Below, piece after piece: positions 32,455 to 35,103 of a DNA stretch of 35,103 nt; the first letter of the stretch is position 1; each line of letters begins with the position of its first letter. The DNA comes from a virus. The position numbers and the translations under genes are program-made. Below the pieces are notes generated by a model. The model was not told where the DNA came from. It made no database searches and was given only the letters and a program-made list of their open reading frames with translations. The stretch is from positions 1 to 35,103 of the IMG/VR virus record IMGVR_UViG_3300033144_003015; one strand, given 5' to 3'.

Positions 32455-34194
32455 ATGAGTTGTGACAGTAAAATAGATTCTTTTCATAGTAAATCAAAAG
32501 GTTTACTTGCTGACCTGTCTTATGGGTTGTATAAAGAGGTTAACTTCGGTAATACGAAGAGGGCTAATGAGTACGCAAGAGACATTCAAAACATAGAAAG
32601 TATCTCTTGGTTGTTAGATAAGCATGAGAAATCTACTTGTGGGTGCGCTCCCGTTAGCTGTTTATGCACAGGAGCTAGTTCTAATCCTTCTTTTGGATCA
32701 GAGAGCTTCGTATCAAACACTTTAGATGTTAACGGACCTCCAACTACTAATGTAGAGCTTTGGAAGGGGATACTGTACAACAACAAGACAAAGCAACTCA
32801 TATCTGTAAGCTCAAGAGCTTTAGATGTTTACGACCCTGCTTGCGAGATCATCAATGGAACAAGGGCTGCTGTATGTAGGTTAAACGCTACAACTCACAA
32901 GTCTCTTAGGTTCTGGAGTTGGGAAGGTAATGTTCCTACTTTATTATTTGATACTGAAGAGATCTTCGATGGTATTCAAGAGTTTGAGTTGGTTAGCTTT
33001 TATTACAGCGAATTACATAACTCATATTTTTTAAAGACAAACAGTGACGCAGGATCTGTCACCGGACCTATAGTGATTAAGGTGTCCGCTGACTTTTCAA
33101 GTGTAGTGGTGTATAATGCTGGAGGTGTAAACGTAATTACAGCGTCAGACCCAAGCCCTGTGCTAATGGAGGTTGTAGACAGTTTGAATTTCATCTTTAT
33201 AAAAAGAGACGCTAACAACCTTGATGTTCACAGTTTAGTTGACATGTCCTTAATTAAGACGATCACTACTACAGGATTTCCTTATCAAAAAATGACGTGG
33301 AGTGAGTGTGAATGTAATTTGATTTTAACAGGAGGAGGAGATAGTGCTAACGGAGTTATTCATGTGGTTGATCATACAGCATTAACAGTTACTAATAAAC
33401 TTGACACAGCCCTCTACAAGAACAATACAAGCATTGTGACTAGCGGAGGAAAACTACTAGTTCTTTCTAGGGATGAGAATACATTTGAAATGGTATTCCA
33501 GAAATGGAATACGTGTGACGATATGACATTGCTAGAGTCGGTAAATACAGGAGTTTTAATGGGAGCTGGAACTCCAGGCTTTCAAGCCATACATTCTTTT
33601 ATAGAAGACGCTGACGGAAACATACTAGTAACTTATTTAACCGCTGTAGGAAGTGTAGCTCTATCTGTTTTTGACAAAGACTTTAACTTAAAGTTCACGA
33701 AAGACTTAGGCTTTGGATCGTTAGGAGCTAACATACCAAACTCTTGGACCAACACAAACATAAATTTTGCCGGAACTAATCTAATCATACATGATATTAA
33801 TCAGAATGGTGTCGGAGGGGTTACTTCATACTACCTAGACTACAGCGTGGACTCTTTAGAGATAGTCAACCCTACATGTGTAGTGCTTACAGACGAAGAG
33901 ATTTGTTCTTTAGTGAATAAGTTAGACGGTATAAAGAAGGTTAAAAAATACGGTTCAATCACCCTCAATAGCAGTTTAACTTTAGCGAGTAATTGTGATA
34001 GACAGTTTGTCTTTGATCAAAATACAGCATCTGCTGTGTGGACTATAAACCATAACTTAGGTTGTTTCCCTCAGTTGTTTGTTTTAGATACTTTAGGAAA
34101 CAGAATATACGGTTCTGAAGCTTACCCTGACAATAATACGGTAATAATAACATTCTCTGTTCCTATAGCGGGAACAGCTTATTTAACTTATTAA
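32455..34194 (+). CDS. Large tail fibre/adhesin with Cys motif and propeller-like body
   Basis: The protein has 579 aa. C3 and a helical N-terminus (SKGLLADLSYGLYKEV, RANEYARDIQNIESISWLLDK) lead to a cysteine group (62, 64, 69 and 71: CGCAPVSCLC). Residues about 95-480 contain repeated short beta units with Asp/Gly turns (LFDTEEIFDGIQEFELVSFYY, VIHVVDHTALTVTNKL, VALSVFDKDFNLKF) that look like blades of a beta-propeller. The last 65 residues form a common fibre end domain: SAVWTINHNLGCFP, VLDTLGNRIYG and TAYLTY. It probably binds the host surface. The propeller is inferred from the pattern only. Confidence 0.75.
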   Translation: MSCDSKIDSFHSKSKGLLADLSYGLYKEVNFGNTKRANEYARDIQNIESISWLLDKHEKSTCGCAPVSCLCTGASSNPSFGSESFVSNTLDVNGPPTTNVELWKGILYNNKTKQLISVSSRALDVYDPACEIINGTRAAVCRLNATTHKSLRFWSWEGNVPTLLFDTEEIFDGIQEFELVSFYYSELHNSYFLKTNSDAGSVTGPIVIKVSADFSSVVVYNAGGVNVITASDPSPVLMEVVDSLNFIFIKRDANNLDVHSLVDMSLIKTITTTGFPYQKMTWSECECNLILTGGGDSANGVIHVVDHTALTVTNKLDTALYKNNTSIVTSGGKLLVLSRDENTFEMVFQKWNTCDDMTLLESVNTGVLMGAGTPGFQAIHSFIEDADGNILVTYLTAVGSVALSVFDKDFNLKFTKDLGFGSLGANIPNSWTNTNINFAGTNLIIHDINQNGVGGVTSYYLDYSVDSLEIVNPTCVVLTDEEICSLVNKLDGIKKVKKYGSITLNSSLTLASNCDRQFVFDQNTASAVWTINHNLGCFPQLFVLDTLGNRIYGSEAYPDNNTVIITFSVPIAGTAYLTY

Positions 34195-34195
34195 G

Positions 34196-34540
34196 ATGCT
34201 TGACGGTATACAAATAAATAACGATGTAGACTTTAATAGCAATGAGGCTTTAAACATTAAGGCTCATATACGTAGTGACGACCCTATAGGTACTGATTTA
34301 GTCGCTGGTAAGTTTTGGTACAATACTACTAGTAATTCTTTGAATTATTACAATGGTACTAATGTTATAATACTGAACAATAGTTTCGCTACATACACTC
34401 ATAATCAAGGAGTTGCAGCTTCTGTTTGGAATATAGAACACAACCTTAACAGATATGTTCAGATAACGATAGTAGACAGTGGAGGTAATGTGGTGGAAGG
34501 CGCAGAGTCTTATGATGATTTAGTGGTAAAGCTTATTTAA
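34196..34540 (+). CDS. Short tail fibre protein with truncated end domain
   Basis: The protein has 114 aa. It has a fibre linker domain (VDFNSNEALNIKAHI, GKFWYNTTSNSLNYYNG), then the end domain seen in the previous gene (THNQGVAASVWNIEHNL, VDSGGNVVEGAESYDD), which stops early as LVVKLI. The expected end of this domain, FSGKAYLT and a stop, is present out of frame at 34519-34545, so a deletion with frame change has shortened the protein. It begins one base after the previous stop. Whether the short form still folds is unclear. Confidence 0.7.
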   Translation: MLDGIQINNDVDFNSNEALNIKAHIRSDDPIGTDLVAGKFWYNTTSNSLNYYNGTNVIILNNSFATYTHNQGVAASVWNIEHNLNRYVQITIVDSGGNVVEGAESYDDLVVKLI

Positions 34541-34545
34541 CTTAA
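34519..34545 (+). pseudogene. Out-of-frame remnant of fibre end domain
   Basis: Read from 34519, the codons give FSGKAYLT and then TAA, the usual finish of the VWxIxHNL end domain. The 15 bases AGCTTATTTAACTTA (34530-34544) are identical to 34176-34190, which encode the same end (AYLTY) in the previous gene. This frame has stops just upstream, so it is a relic and not a separate gene. Confidence 0.6.
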
Positions 34546-34569
34546 TAATAACAATTAAAACTAACAGTA

Positions 34570-35103
34570 ATGGCAAGGAAAATTCTAATCTCGTATGACT
34601 TCTCAGGAAATGAAGTTCAAAATGCATTAGTTCACGTATTAGCATCTCCACCTACAGCTTTAGGAGCAGGACAAGTATACTTTGACACAACAATAGGTAA
34701 GCTGGGTCAGTACGATGGATCTTCGTGGCATTACATATATGCTATTAACGATCTCGGAACAGCAACAACCGACCTGTGGTCCGCTGATAAGATTGCCGCT
34801 GCAATTGCCGCTGCGGTAACAGGTGGTATGGATTATATCGGAGGATATGACGCTGCTACAAACACTCCTGACTTAGATACTTCTCCTTCAGGAATAAGCA
34901 GCGGAGATACTTACACTGTAACTGCTGATGGAACATTCTTTACGGAGCCAGTAACGACAGGAGACTTTCTTATAGCTGAGCAAGACAATCCTACCACTTT
35001 AGCTCATTGGACAGTACTAGAGCGAAACTTAAACCCTGCAACCGAATCATCTCAAGGGACTACTCAAATAGCAACTCAAGCTGAGGTGACTACAGGCACT
35101 GAT
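34570..35103 (+). CDS. Tail fibre protein, partial at the window edge
   Basis: The frame is open from ATG 34570 to the end of the window (178 codons). It starts MARKILISYDFSGNEVQNAL and has GQVYFDTTIGKLGQYDGSSW (about residues 35-54), paralogous to the linker domain of the preceding small gene. Then comes GGYDAATNTPDLDT through DFLIAEQDNPTTLAHWTVL (about 92-153), a domain widespread in phage fibres, and TESSQGTTQIATQAEVTTGTD, a typical start of fibre repeats. More repeats and the receptor-binding tip probably lie beyond the window. A 29-base A/T-rich gap precedes it. Confidence 0.8.
   Translation, partial: MARKILISYDFSGNEVQNALVHVLASPPTALGAGQVYFDTTIGKLGQYDGSSWHYIYAINDLGTATTDLWSADKIAAAIAAAVTGGMDYIGGYDAATNTPDLDTSPSGISSGDTYTVTADGTFFTEPVTTGDFLIAEQDNPTTLAHWTVLERNLNPATESSQGTTQIATQAEVTTGTD

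Noticed and set aside
1-35103. CRISPR arrays, insertion sequences or defence genes
   Set aside because: No regularly spaced repeats, terminal inverted repeats or transposase-like frames were seen.

Overview
The window is part of the late (virion) region of a tailed phage with a short-tail, podovirus-like gene order that infects a member of the Bacteroidota. Support for the host group: the DNA is AT-rich, the best promoter matches have the Bacteroidota form (TTTG, about 20 bases, TAnnTTTG), leaders before start codons are A/T-rich with few clear Shine-Dalgarno sites, and a minus-strand gene is of a type common in Bacteroidota phages. The order terminase, small gene, portal, scaffold, capsid, ring proteins, muzzle, internal proteins fits crAss-like phages and relatives known from marine Flavobacteriia (Cellulophaga phages); that placement is inference. 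No stop-codon reassignment is seen: long genes end in TAA, less often TAG, and none in TGA.

Layout. 1-740: a tiny membrane-peptide ORF, a candidate small RNA with its own promoter and terminator, then four closely packed tRNA genes (Pro-UGG, His-GUG, a Leu-UAG anticodon on a short-variable-arm body, Gln-UUG) closed by a bidirectional terminator. 803-2843: two minus-strand genes of unknown role flank a plus-strand gene (1690-2211) that shares its start-site context with the major capsid gene; a 520-base gap holds a leftward promoter and terminator that could form a pseudoknot or attenuator. 2912-11284: packaging and head genes: large terminase, unknown 236-aa protein, portal, Gln-rich putative scaffold, major capsid protein, strong terminator. 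11304-19036: post-capsid protein, three small ring/adaptor candidates in tandem, and a 1514-aa tail muzzle/nozzle candidate. 19038-29437: three genes whose order and sizes recall the T7 ejection proteins gp14-gp15-gp16, the last one 2542 aa, then a small ORF with a non-ATG start. 29505-35103: tail fibre/adhesin module of cysteine-clustered and collagen-like proteins and short modular fibre proteins, the last cut by the window edge.

How the genes work together: terminase and portal package DNA into a shell built by scaffold and capsid protein; ring and muzzle proteins close the portal and form the short tail; the three internal proteins probably leave with the DNA at infection; the 3' module supplies receptor-binding fibres made from shared domains. 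Genes from 2912 on are nearly gapless. The only terminator found inside the block follows the capsid gene, which could raise capsid output relative to downstream genes.

The most unusual items are the four consecutive tail genes with dense cysteine clusters, the two short promoter-terminator RNA units, the Leu-anticodon tRNA without a long variable arm, the fossil of a fibre C-terminus left out of frame after 34540, and the giant protein with duplicated helical modules. All functions are read from sequence features by eye; no database search was run.
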